64,000 bases of DNA, taken from assembly GCA_015499995.1 (NCBI GenBank), contig JADNRV010000050.1:1-64000 (forward strand), read 5' to 3'. The notes beneath the pieces were generated by a model. The model did no database searches. It had not been told where the DNA came from and saw only the letters and a list, made by a program, of their open reading frames with translations. How positions within the stretch are numbered: position 1 is the stretch's first letter; the number at the start of each line of letters is the position of its first letter. This DNA is from Flammula alnicola (taxonomy: Eukaryota > Basidiomycota > Agaricomycetes > Agaricales > Strophariaceae). Shown here piece after piece: positions 11,419-20,921 of the stretch. A program made the position numbers and the translations under genes.

Positions 11419-12703
11419 ATGCGCTACTTGACATCTTTCTTGTCGGCTGCTACGGCGGCAGCCGCTGTGCGTGCTGCACTTCCTTCGTAAGTTAATGCAC
11501 GTATCGGTGTCTATCCTTGCTAACCCGTTTATCTATAATGTTCACAGTGCAAATCAGGTCGTTCAAATCCAGCCCATAACCCGTGGACCCTTCCCGCGCA
11601 CGCCTTGCCTCACAGTACTATTCCCTGCAGCCAACGGCTCAGCCCTTATCATCAATGACTGTACCACTTCAAGTCAAGAACGCGGATTTCAAGTTGTTGA
11701 AGGAGGCGCGACAACGGTTGGCAAAGGCACCCCCGGCCCCATCGAAATCTTCAACACATTCTGTCTTGAGGTGACCGGTGGAGCCGATGTTTCCGGCACC
11801 AAGGTCGAAATCAACAGGTGTGTAACCGGAGACCCGAACCAGTTGTGGGAGTGGAATTCCGATGCAACTGTTGTATGGTCTGGTACGGACAAGTGTCTTG
11901 ATCTGACGAATGGTGATTTGGATAACGGAAATCAGGTCACTTATTTCTTCTGGATTGGCTAACAGACGCATATGCTCATTGACTTCGCTTTGAACTTTCA
12001 GATACAAATTTGGACTTGTACGGCTGGAAACCCTAACCAGCAATGGACGGCGAACACCTTGGCAAAGTAAGTCAACCTTTCTTTGACAAGTTCCATTACT
12101 GACTCGAGTTGTATAGCCCTATATCCGGGGTTGTCAATGCCGGACAACGTGATTATATTCAGCTATCTCATCCAAGTCAAACGTACTGAATTATACTGTC
12201 TACTCTACTAGCCCAATTCTGCATGGCAGCCGACTCTTCAGAAAACGGTGCCCCAGTCTTTATCACATCTTGCGACGACACCACCGCTCTGAAAATATGG
12301 AGTGTTCCACAAGTTGGTCACGGCAATTCTGGAAGCTACAAGCTCGCCTTCGGTCCTGACGGTTCCGCCCCGATTAAGTGTCTTGACCTTACGGATGGGA
12401 ACACAACTCCCGGTACGAAGCTACAGCTTTGGGACTGCGTAGGGAACTTGAACCAAGATTGGACTCCCGGTCCCACTGACACTATTCGATGGGAGGGCAG
12501 CGGTGTAAATGACTCATTGTGTGTTGACTTGACGGATGGAATTACGACCAGGGGAAACCAGGTAAACTTGAGATCGGCTACGTATAATTAATATTTTAAC
12601 GATGCTGATTCCACCTCTAATTTAGCTTCAAGTCTGGACCTGTACTGCGGAAAACACTAACCAGCTCTGGAATGACACTGCCCCTCCACAGAATGTTGTC
12701 TAA
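11419..12703 (+). CDS. Secreted ricin-B-type (beta-trefoil) lectin
   Basis: Six exons: 11419-11486, 11548-11935, 12002-12066, 12117-12148, 12212-12561 and 12626-12703. All five introns are GT-AG and the total is 327 codons (326 aa). An N-terminal Ala-rich signal peptide (about residues 1-19) is followed by a protein made of beta-trefoil repeats: the motif C-(L/V)-DLT(N/D)G-x-G-(N/T)-x-(L/I)-Q-(L/I/V)-W-x-C occurs three times (CLDLTNG, CLDLTDG, CVDLTDG), and QxW-type motifs NQLWEW, NQQWTA, NQDWTP and NQLWND close the subdomains. Such domains bind galactose- or GalNAc-type sugars. No enzymatic domain is attached, so this is a stand-alone carbohydrate-binding protein, not a two-chain toxin. Two trefoil domains in tandem are likely. 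Frame is intact throughout. Confidence 0.9.
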
Positions 12704-13309
12704 ATCATTAGATGTAGCGTCGGCTTCTCGAGATTTCACTTCAGAACTTTGCACTATGACATTTATTACCCAGTGAATCAGTCCGGACACTTATGTTCTT
12801 GCTACTCGTACAAGTATATAAAGTTATAAACTACATTTAATTTTTTTCAAGTGTGTAGTCTGTGTTGAAAATGCGAAATACTGTACTTTTGTTTGGTCTC
12901 TCCATGAGGGAACCCTTAAGCGCTCATAATAGGCGCCAAGCCATCGTTGATCGCCAAATTAAGAAATCTGGGCGATTCTACTACTTGAAGAAATGAAGTA
13001 CCAAACTACCTGTAAGCTAAAACGTCAAATCTGGTAGTCCAGGTGTTGTTTAACAGATTCGGCTCTCTGTAGCCAATAGCTCAGGTTAAAATTTTGTCTC
13101 GAAATAGTAATCTACATATATTTTCACTACAGTTGCGGACAAGCAAAGACATCAAATTTAGTCCGTCAATTATTGTGACCGTGACATACATGTAAACCTT
13201 CTAAAAAACACTGTAATACGAAAGAATGGACCCAACTCATCGATTTGTCGATTGAGAGGCGCAGAGGCTGCTTGCTGTTCAGAGACGTATTGATCAACAG
13301 GTCTGGCGG
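12704..13309. other. Region downstream of the lectin gene
   Basis: AT-rich 3' flank with no supportable gene. Confidence 0.5.
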
Positions 13310-13465
13310 TGGAAGTGTATGGACCGGGTGTTGGGTATGCGGGTGAGGAGTAGGGTATGGGTGACCAAGTTGGAGGGAAATGGTGATGACCGTGCGCGAG
13401 GATGGGGCTGACAGAGATGAATATGCAACAAGGCTATGGGACAGCGGAGAGACAGTGCCTTGTAA
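13310..13465 (+). repeat. Partial third copy of the dispersed block
   Basis: Matches about 7755-7960: GTGGAAG-GTATG, GGTGTTGGGTATGCGGG, GACCAAGTTGGA, then AGATGAATATGCAACAAGG and GGGACAGCGGAGAG. As in copy 1 it precedes the secreted-protein duplication, but with about 250 instead of 1,370 bp in between, so the intervening DNA was lost here or gained there. Confidence 0.75.
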
Positions 13466-13717
13466 ACACAACAACTCACGGACACGTCAGCTTCCTCGCA
13501 CTGGGGGTTGCAGCAGAACTGTTCAAAATCGGTATAAGCTGCATTACATACATACACAGGTATGTAGTACGAACCCCAGTTGTTCCGTTATCGGGACCAC
13601 CTCCTGGTAATCACATCACATCACATCGAAGTAGAGGCTGGACGAAAACGCGTCTGACACTGAGATAGCAAGACATCTCTTGATCTCACCCAAGTATCTC
13701 TGCACTCGCCTCTTCTT

Positions 13718-14605
13718 TGGCACCACTTTGGCACCAGCGAGATTTGACATGGGCCTTGACAGTGTCAGCACCCTTGTCAGCACCACGATGAAAAATGCGT
13801 GTTGGGCGCATGGCCAGCCGGCGTTGATGAACGCCTAACTGACCAAGGCAGAGGGTGGACTTTTCATCTAACTCGCGGTTATAGAATCCCTCTGCGTACC
13901 CGATCAACATGTGGAGAGCCTGCAGACGAGCCCGAGTGTGTATATAGAGGGGACGCTTGTCAGAGTCCCTTTCAAGACCGCTAATTCCACCACCCCGACG
14001 GTCCACAATCATCTGGCCTTGGGAGTGATTCAATAATGAATACATTCTTCCTGGGCTAACTTATTTACACATAGATCGTTGGAACGTTCAGAAGGAAATA
14101 ATTCATCGTTAAAGAGAATAAAGCAAGTCCTTAAATTTTGTCATTTGAAATCGAGTGAGTTGGATACGCGTCGTCCCTTCGTCATATTATTCTGTCACGT
14201 CGAAAGACTGAATATCTACCCTTCTTTTCAGAATTGAGGTTATCCGTTGCACTCATTAGGATGTTTCAAATCATCGCCTCCATTGCGCCCCTCACCTTCG
14301 CTGCTCCTTCCCTCGTCATCGCATTCCAACTCTCCTCCCAGTCAGATTGCCTCCCAACGGACTGCAAAAACGAGGGCGACTGCCCTGGCCCCCCGCCTGG
14401 TTGCTTTTGGGAAGAGATCGGTCCACTCTGCGCCGAATCCTGCAGAATTGGCAACGAGCGAGAGAGAGATTTGTGTGATGGGTCGTGATCCTTTGCTATG
14501 AAGATTAATACGAGTCATCCATCCTTTCTGTATTGTGGTCGATTAAATGTATAGTAAACGATAAACTGGTGGACTTGATGGACTTCCCACTCATTTACTA
14601 TGTAT
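13718..14605 (+). repeat. Segmental duplication, copy B (with 9321-10240)
   Basis: Same order and orientation as copy A, including the TATA motif (13941), leader intron and coding region, with scattered substitutions and small indels. Confidence 0.9.
14234..14488 (+). pseudogene. Decayed paralogue of the small secreted protein
   Basis: Aligns along its length with the gene at 9858, including the signal peptide and most cysteines. Two lesions are visible. The start ATG is TTG (14234-14236). Near the end, where copy A reads TCGTGCTGCCACAGGATCC, this copy reads TCGTGATCC: ten bases are missing and TGA follows Gly-Ser, removing the last cysteine pairs. No in-frame ATG immediately upstream replaces the lost start. 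The coding region has clearly diverged, so the inactivation is probably not brand new. Confidence 0.85.
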
Positions 14606-14754
14606 ATTCATATCTTCAATTAGGCGCTACGGAATCACATTTAAACCAATCATAAACGTGGAACGGCCGGGAGTGAAAAGGTTTCACTCGTGCAGACATG
14701 GAAAACGTAAAGGACGATTCTTGAACCAATATATATCGAAAAGCTGGTGCTGAT

Positions 14755-15161
14755 TCATTCCATCGACTTGACGACACTCAATGCATCTGCCGGAGACACA
14801 CCGCTTTCTATGAGGCGGATGTAAAGTTCGACGGAGCGCCACAATACAACGCCTTTGAACAGATTTAGCAGGAAATGCCAAACCTGGGTTAACCAAAAAA
14901 TCGGTTGCTGGCAGGTTCGAGCTGTGAATAAATGCCGCACTATTCAGACTTGAACGTGACGAACCTTCTGCCAGCCATCTAACCCGTGCTGGCGGATAAT
15001 AAGGTCTTCGAGCAGTGCCTTGGACTGCTCGACGAGATCTTCATTTACATAGCCGTATTTTGCCAATCTTCCTTTAGACGCGCATACGCAGGCATGACCT
15101 GCAAAAGACATGCCCGCTTTCTCAAAGAAGCGCTCGTTCCTGGTCCACCACGCATCCACAT
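14755..15161 (-). pseudogene. AIG1-like GTPase gene, C-terminal half (split by transposon)
   Basis: Minus strand, exons 15159-14956 and 14907-14755 (intron 14908-14955, 48 bp). Encodes the end of the G domain, with GMSF-GH-CVCASKG and YGYVNEDLVE, then a hydrophobic helix (PIFWLTQVWHFLLNLF) and a short tail. The same blocks occur in the paralogue at 21400-21710. The exon begins abruptly at the transposon end: translation upstream enters the transposon. It is the missing half of the fragment at 19331-19817; joining 19331 to 15159 gives an uninterrupted frame and a 262-aa protein. Confidence 0.8.
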
Positions 15162-15193
15162 CAGGAAAAACACTTTTGCCCCAGGTCATCCTA
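15162..15193 (+). repeat. Left terminal inverted repeat of the 4.2-kb element
   Basis: Pairs with 19299-19330 in inverse orientation; the first 16 bases are identical. Confidence 0.85.
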
Positions 15194-15476
15194 GGAAAAT
15201 TTGGCTGGAAGACATACTACCAGGGCATCCCAGGGCACTATATGTGCCCTGGGACACTCCTGTGACGCCAGGAGACTTCCCAGAAAGTTCCATCAATTTT
15301 AATATATCCTATGACACTTTCAGAGCAGTCTAAGAATCTAGGTGGCCTTTCTCCAAATATAATTCGTTTTATAGCTACATAATGTAAAATTATATTACCA
15401 AAGTGTTTGATACAAATAAGAACTTTTAGTAGGAAACTTGATGCTGTATCTAAGACATTATCTGACATCTCCTCAC

Positions 15477-15567
15477 AGCCAATCTGGTGTTCATCATGCT
15501 CGATGTCTGTCGGTCGTGGTCGCATCTGGCATGCTCGCGGGCACCATCGGTCACCATCAGTCGTGAG
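15477..15567 (+). repeat. ~90-bp direct repeat inside the element, copy 1
   Basis: GCCAATCTG, then GTTC-TC-TGCTCGA, GTC-GTCGGTC-TGGTC and CATCTG matches 17107-17197 at roughly 80 percent by eye. Part of the GTC-rich interior. Confidence 0.65.
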
Positions 15568-15827
15568 GGTTGAGTCAGTGACGGCGGTTATGCGAACAGA
15601 CAAATGGGCTTGCCCATCATGGACTTGATGTGCAGGGACTTGATGTTTTGCCAGTTCTTCTTGAGGAGCAAGACAAGGAAGTCGATGCCTATACAAACAG
15701 AAAATGGTAAGAAATGAGTCAAGAGGATGAAAGAGTCATCGAACTACGTACTCAACATGATGTTCCCGAGGACCTAGTCGTCGTTCATCTTGACATGTCC
15801 AACTCGGTGTCATCGTGTCATCATTGA

Positions 15828-16013
15828 TGCACCCGCGCCGTCGTGACTTCGTCGTCATTGTACCCGCAGCTGCGGCGTCATCGTCGTTGCACCTGCTGCA
15901 TCGTGGCATCGGCGTCGACGCACTGCACCCGCCGCTGCAGTATCATGGTATTGTCGTTGTTTTTGTCGTCGTTGCACCCGCGGCATTGTGGTGTCATCGT
16001 CGATGCACCCACA
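15828..16013 (+). repeat. ~31-36-bp GTC-rich minisatellite, array 1
   Basis: Degenerate units of the type GATGCACC-GCGGCAT-GTGGCGTC followed by a short GTC run. A second array with the same unit lies at 16566-16700, suggesting one array split or duplicated. Open frames across it are products of the 3-bp-like periodicity. Confidence 0.65.
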
Positions 16014-16449
16014 ACCCACAGCCCCTCCTCGGCTCCGTAAGTCCACCCAACGATGCTCGCAGGGCACATACAAAGGAGTGGTAGCGGTGGGAAGGCGGCG
16101 ACGAGGGGGGTCTTGGCTGAAAGGCGGTCGCGATGCTGGTCCTCGTAGTGTCTAAGATGCAGCAGCACGTCGTCAGGCTTCGACGTTCTTGACGCCATCT
16201 CCAAGACCATTTATGAACCTTATGCTCGTCCTTCATCGTCCGTCTATGCCTCGAAACCTATCCTATGGTCGATGACAACACCTAGGGCAAGATCTTTGTG
16301 GACGAGGAGGAGAGGAGAACCTGTACCGCGTACTGAGAGATACGCTGGCATGGCGGGAATCTGGGGTTAAACGGGGGTCAGCAGGAACAGAGGTGGTGAG
16401 TACAAGCGTTGGGCATACCTTTGCAATGCACGACAGCTGTTGGGCAGGC

Positions 16450-16560
16450 TGGCGGTTCAGGCCTGTGGCGTACATGGCAGCCATAGCGAGAGAGGCTGGA
16501 GGTGCGGGCGTGCAGCGTACGTGGTAGCCTGGAGCCGTAGCGAGAGAGGCTCGGTGTGGA
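16450..16560 (+). repeat. Two ~48-bp tandem units
   Basis: GTAC-TGG-AGCC and TAGCGAGAGAGGCT occur twice in succession (about 16470-16516 and 16517-16560). Confidence 0.6.
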
Positions 16561-16565
16561 CGTAG

Positions 16566-16700
16566 ATGCACCCGCCATTGCGGCGGCGTCGTGTCGTCAT
16601 CGATGGACGGCCCATCGTCGCGTCGTCATCGGTCATCGTCGATGCACCTGCGGCATCATGGCGTCATCGTCGATGCACCCACGGCATCGTGGCGTCGTCG
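16566..16700 (+). repeat. ~31-bp GTC-rich minisatellite, array 2
   Basis: The clearest units are two adjacent 31-bp copies beginning GATGCACC near 16640 and 16671. Same unit as 15828-16013. Confidence 0.65.
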
Positions 16701-16737
16701 TTGCTCGCCGTCGTGGTCGCTGGCTCGTCGTCGGGCC

Positions 16738-17163
16738 CTATCGGAGCGGCGTCGATGTCGGTAGGAGCCCCACCCATTTACATTGCAGTGCTGCTCGTGC
16801 CACTGGTGATATTGGCGGAGGTAAGGCGATGGGGTGGTTTGGTGTTTTGGGGAATTGCACGAACACCGAGGTGTACCCGAGAGCAGTCAGGTCAAAGTCG
16901 GCGACGGACGGTGTGTATTGGGTGCGCGTCGGCGTGTCGATGACGTGGATGAAGGATCCAGAAGGTGTACGGCTGTGGGTGATGGATGGGCGGCGGTTGA
17001 GGCGCGAGATGGAAGAACGGCGAGAGGAGTTACTTGTGATCGACGGGCGCCTGTGAGGAGAACGCGGGGCAGGGGAACCTGGTTGGACGTTTGCAGCCTT
17101 GGCTGGCAGCCAATCTGCCGTTCGTCGTGCTCGACGTCCGTCGGTCATGGTCACATCTGCCAT
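16738..17163 (-). other. Possible captured gene fragment within the element
   Basis: A 141-codon minus-strand frame has the composition of a real basidiomycete protein: a Ser/Arg/Pro-rich start, then a block with FIHVIDTP, YTPSVADFDLTALGYTSVFV and LPKTP-like sequence. It lacks a recognisable domain, and I see no matching remainder in the window. The block resembles the N-terminus of a conserved hypothetical protein of Agaricomycetes, but that rests on memory only. It would be a host fragment carried by the element. Confidence 0.35.
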
Positions 17164-17197
17164 GCTCGGGGTCGCAGTCGGTCACCATCGATCGTGC
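17107..17197 (+). repeat. ~90-bp direct repeat inside the element, copy 2
   Basis: Partner of 15477-15567. Confidence 0.65.
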
Positions 17198-17454
17198 TGG
17201 TCGCTCTCGCAGTCCGTCAGTCGTGCTTGCCAGCGGGCGTGCTGTCCGTCTGTCGGTCGTGTTCGCAGTCCGTCGGTAGTCATCCTCGCTGACTGTCGGT
17301 CAACCTCGCCAGCCGTCGTCCTTGTAACGGGGGCGGCGGTCGTGGTGGTGTTGTTGTTGGACCGGGGTAGCCGGTGGACGGCGCTTGGTGACTGAGTTGG
17401 CGCAGCGGATGGGGCTTGAGGGTGGGGTAAGGCCGTGGTGGATGTCCCAAGCAC

Positions 17455-18086
17455 AGATTCGAACGTCGTCTGCATCAGACGACGTTCGAATCTAAGGAGA
17501 CGACGAACGGCAGTTCGTCGTCTCCTGGTACAAGCTGTGGGAGATGTGAGTGTCGGTGTGTGTGTGGATTGAAGTAGAAGAGCGGAATGAGTCGGTACTG
17601 CCGACTCGTTCCGCTCACGTACTTTGCGGATCCCCCTCTACCAGGGCCTGCCCTTGGTGTCTCAGTCCCCTCGCTGCCCACCTCAACCCTACATCCCTCG
17701 AAGATCGGAGGAGCACGCGACGGCGTCAACTCATTCGTTCGTGCGTCTTGAGGGGCACCGCGCATGGGGGAGAGGCAAGAGATGGTTGGTGGTGGCGGTT
17801 AGAGATCAAGATCAACGACGTTCAACGTCGTTGATCTTGATCCGGCAGTTTCCGAGAACGACTCGGAAACTGCGACCACCGACGAGCAGGCCGATCCAGC
17901 GAGGCGATTTCGATCCAGCGAGGCGTTACGATTTTCGATCCAGCGAGGCGTTACGGATTTGCGACATGCATGTCGCAAATCTGTCACAGAGAATAAACGA
18001 AGGTTTGACTGATGTTGGACTGAGACGCGAGGACGCGTCTGGTCACATGACTTCATGGTCACATGCCCATGTTGAACTTTGAACAT
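17455..18086. repeat. Array of short, nearly perfect palindromes
   Basis: At least seven hairpin-capable inverted repeats: 17455-17493 (18-bp arms, 3-nt loop), 17495-17526 (14, 4), 17580-17616 (16 with one mismatch, 5), 17804-17842 (19, 1), 17845-17873 (12, 5), 17956-17981 (13, no loop) and 18023-18040 (7, 4), with weaker ones to 18086. Sequences differ from each other, so they are not copies of one unit. Three copies of CGATCCAGCGAGGCG lie between the fifth and sixth (about 17893-17950). Confidence 0.9.
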
Positions 18087-18428
18087 TCAACGTTCGACTT
18101 AGCTGACTTAGCTTCATCCTTCATTGTCCCGTTTCTTCCTGACTGGTGAGTATGTCTATTCTATTAGATGCTAATTATGATATTTCTAGGTACCTCGTTT
18201 CCCATGGCCCCCAACTACTGCCTCCAACCTGCGCCGTACACTGTACGACCCATGCTCCTCTGCTGGCAGCCGATGAGGGGCAGAGAAAAGCCTACGAGGT
18301 AAGCATCCTGAACACAGTATAACATAGGTTGAATACTCACTGTCCGGTGTAAATGTAACCCAAAAACCAAGGCTCCTGGATCCTTGACTGCCCCTGCAGA
18401 TCGTCAAGCGCACAACCCCCACCATGAC

Positions 18429-18830
18429 CAAGTACGTAGCAGCCCACCCCCCACCTGCACCGCTGCTAACCCCCATCCCTCTTTCATGCAGGTAATGATG
18501 TTGAGAGTACTGAAACCTGACAAGGGATATGACAGATGCCACCAAGTACGTAGCAGCCCACCCCCTGCCTGCACCGCTGCTAACCCCCATCCCTCTTTCG
18601 TGCAGATAATGACGTCGAGGGTACTGAAACCTGAGACGGCTTTGTGAGTGGTTGCGAAACATGACACCGAAGTCACCAGATAGCCAACTGGCCACAAAAC
18701 CACAGTGGGAGCAGGGAGGGAGACAAGGGATATGATGAATGCCACCAAGTACGTAGCAGCCCACCTCCTGCCTGTGCTGCTGCTAACCCCCACCCCTCTT
18801 TTGTGCAGGTATTGTCATTGAGGTTACTGA
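18429..18830 (+). repeat. Three tandem copies of an intron-like unit
   Basis: Each copy starts AAGTACGTAGCAGCCCACC, runs through CTGCTAACCCCC and ends (T/C)GTGCAG or CATGCAG before a short segment reading GTACTGAAACCTGA or its variant. That is a complete spliceosomal intron signature: GTACGT donor, CTGCTAAC branch site and GCAG acceptor, ~60 bp each, at about 18432-18491, 18546-18605 and 18751-18809. The flanking exon-like pieces are repeated with them. Confidence 0.75.
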
Positions 18831-19298
18831 AACCAGAGATGGCTTCCTACCTCTCTGCCTGTCGTTCATGCTGATGGGTACATGCAGGTTGCAGGTACGT
18901 GGGCTTTGACTTGTACCTGAAGGTGTCAGTTTAGCAGACATGTATTAAATGTAACTATTGATAGTTATGTAGTTTATCTAATAATCCTTGTACCGTATTG
19001 TACTATAATATATATTGATTCAAAATTACTGGGAATGTGTGCTTAGAGGCAGAGCAAGGGTATCACAGGGCAATATAAATGCAAATTGACCCAATCCTAA
19101 GACCTATTGTGCTATCCTAGGACACTCTGAGTGAATTTGACTGCAATCTAGGAAACCATTAGGTTGCCTCCAGTGCGTCCTAGGGTGTCCTAGGGATGCC
19201 CTAGGTTACCCTAAAGAAAAGTTATCTCCTAACTGACGCCCAAGAGCATATGAGCAACCTGGCTGACCTGGCACTCTTAGGCTGCCCTAGGAGTTCCT

Positions 19299-19330
19299 TG
19301 GGAAGACCTGGGGAAAAAGTGTTTTTCCTG
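19299..19330 (-). repeat. Right terminal inverted repeat of the 4.2-kb element
   Basis: Inverse partner of 15162-15193, ending ...GTGTTTTTCCTG at 19330 next to the target AT. Confidence 0.85.
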
Positions 19331-19817
19331 ATGCATGCCCTTCGATTCGCCTTCGCAGCCAGTAACAACAACCACGATCGGGACTTTGGTTTCGCAAAAG
19401 CCTTTGTAAAATAACTCGTAGTTCTTCTGGATATTTTCCGTGAGCCGTCCGCACCTGACCACGAATATGAGCAAGTGGACACCGCCATTTGTGGATAGGA
19501 GGCTTAGAAGGCTATATAGGTTTCCAATGGCTTTGGAGCCTTCAGCGGTGCCAGTGCTACCTTCTCCTAGGCCAATCGTGTCGTAGAGATTGTAGGAACG
19601 CCCTCTGATTTTCGCGTCGTAGAGTGTACTGTCAAATGTGCATCCGGTAGCGTCTGGGCTGATCTTGGCCTCGTCACTACCTAGCATCATATTGATGATG
19701 CTACTCTTTCCAACGCCCGTTTCGCTGAAGATAACGACATTTGGAGCAATCTCCTGTGAAATTCATTAAGATTAACTGTCCGAGTTGTGAAGAAAGATAG
19801 CCTGTTACCTGAGGCAT
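19331..19817 (-). pseudogene. AIG1-like GTPase gene, N-terminal half (split by transposon)
   Basis: Exon 1 is nine bases, MPQ (19817-19809); a 55-bp intron (19754-19808) follows, then exon 2 from 19753 to the transposon at 19331. It has the nucleotide-binding loop SETGVGKSS (the usual first Gly is Ser), the switch-II motif DTIGLGE and the IFVVRCGRL...VVVVTGCE strand, like the AIG1/TrmE-type P-loop GTPases common in basidiomycetes. Translation runs from codon GMH straight into transposon DNA. The C-terminal half lies at 14755-15161. The nearly identical exon-intron layout of the divergently transcribed gene at 20922 shows the two are paralogues, separated by a 1.1-kb shared upstream region. 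Confidence 0.82.
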
Positions 19818-20921
19818 GTCGGATAGGGTAGTAAGTCAACTTGGATGAATGGGAGGTTTGGCGTGCGTTCAAGATGAGGGAACCGCAGGTGGAGAGGGTA
19901 CATTGCATGCCACCAGATATATACTTGACCTCAAGTCATTTCGGCACCAAACATACCCTCGGAAATTACGCTCTATTTGGAACATCTGATCTGCGCCTAT
20001 GCATTGTACTTCACCTGAAGGACACAAGAACTGTGATCTTTGTGACGAAGCTAACTAGGTTTCAACCTGCAGATAAAGAAACATTCTCAGAGCCTGATTG
20101 GCCTATATGGTTGGCCAAACTCTATTCAATTTATCGATAAACTTTCGTCCCTTAAACGCCGCGTACATGTGTTCCACAGACTATGAACTTGCAACGTCCC
20201 CAGTGATCTAAACAGGAATTGGATTGACTTAGCATCGAGTTGGGCCTCCCTTTATCACAAGCGAAGATGAGGCATGTACTCGAAGTTATGTGAATCCACA
20301 TTGCCGGGTAAAAACAGACTTTTTGAAATTAGTGCCCAAGGGCGACTGTGCAGTTTGATTCATTGGCCAACCTGTGACTGAACGGAATGAGACTCCTAGC
20401 AAGTGGGCCCTAAGGAAAACATTCAGTCCTTCTTCGTAGTTGGGAGGACATAACAGCTTTTATCCTTTACGCACCCTTAGGTCCTAAATCTGCAGTCTAT
20501 ATTACTCGATGTCATGTGAATGCAATTGATGCTGATGTGTTTCACGTGTGTGCAGCATTCAAGGGATGAAATCAGAAGTGACGTTGTCGATACCGTCGAT
20601 CACATTCTTTCTAAACATGCAAGCCAACCACTGAGCGGTCCTTTTTGTGGCAGCTGAAACATTTTAAGGCTGAGTAGGCTTCGTCACAATAATCACCTTT
20701 ATATTCTCATTCAACGTGGGTTCGTCGTATTGGTCCAGATATTCCAATTGGAGTCAATATTTTCGAAGAGCATGTTTCTCGTCGCCGTCTGAGATGCCAA
20801 AATGATCAGAAGTAAACTATATCATACCGAAGGCAATGTATCCTTCCTCCCTCCCACATCGAACGCAAGCCAAACCTACCATCCATTCATCCATACAAGT
20901 TTACTTTCTACACCATTCGAC
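19818..20921. other. Shared upstream region of two divergent GTPase paralogues
   Basis: No gene recognised. Presumably holds both promoters. Confidence 0.5.

Larger units (their letters stand above)
15162..19330. mobile_element. 4,169-bp inverted-repeat transposon inside a GTPase gene
   Basis: The left end begins CAGGAAAAACACTTTT, then CCCCAGGTC; the reverse complement of the right end begins with the same 16 bases and the same CCCCAGGTC, giving about 30 bp of terminal inverted repeat with two or three mismatches. Both flanks carry AT (15160-15161 and 19331-19332), a probable 2-bp target duplication. The right subterminal region is dense in CCTAGG-type motifs. No transposase is recognisable, so the element is non-autonomous or decayed. 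It contains GTC/CATCGTC-rich minisatellite DNA, a possible captured gene fragment, an array of palindromes and three tandem intron-like units. Superfamily not assigned; because the ends can also be read as TC...CTGA between A and T, a Helitron-like origin is not excluded. Confidence 0.82.

Noticed and set aside
15815..17395. Many open frames on both strands in the GTC-rich region
   Set aside because: They result from the periodic GTC/CATC minisatellite and duplications in the transposon. Only 16738-17163 is kept, as a low-confidence fragment.
17455..18086. CRISPR-like array
   Set aside because: The palindromes have different sequences and irregular spacing; there is no common repeat and no spacer structure.
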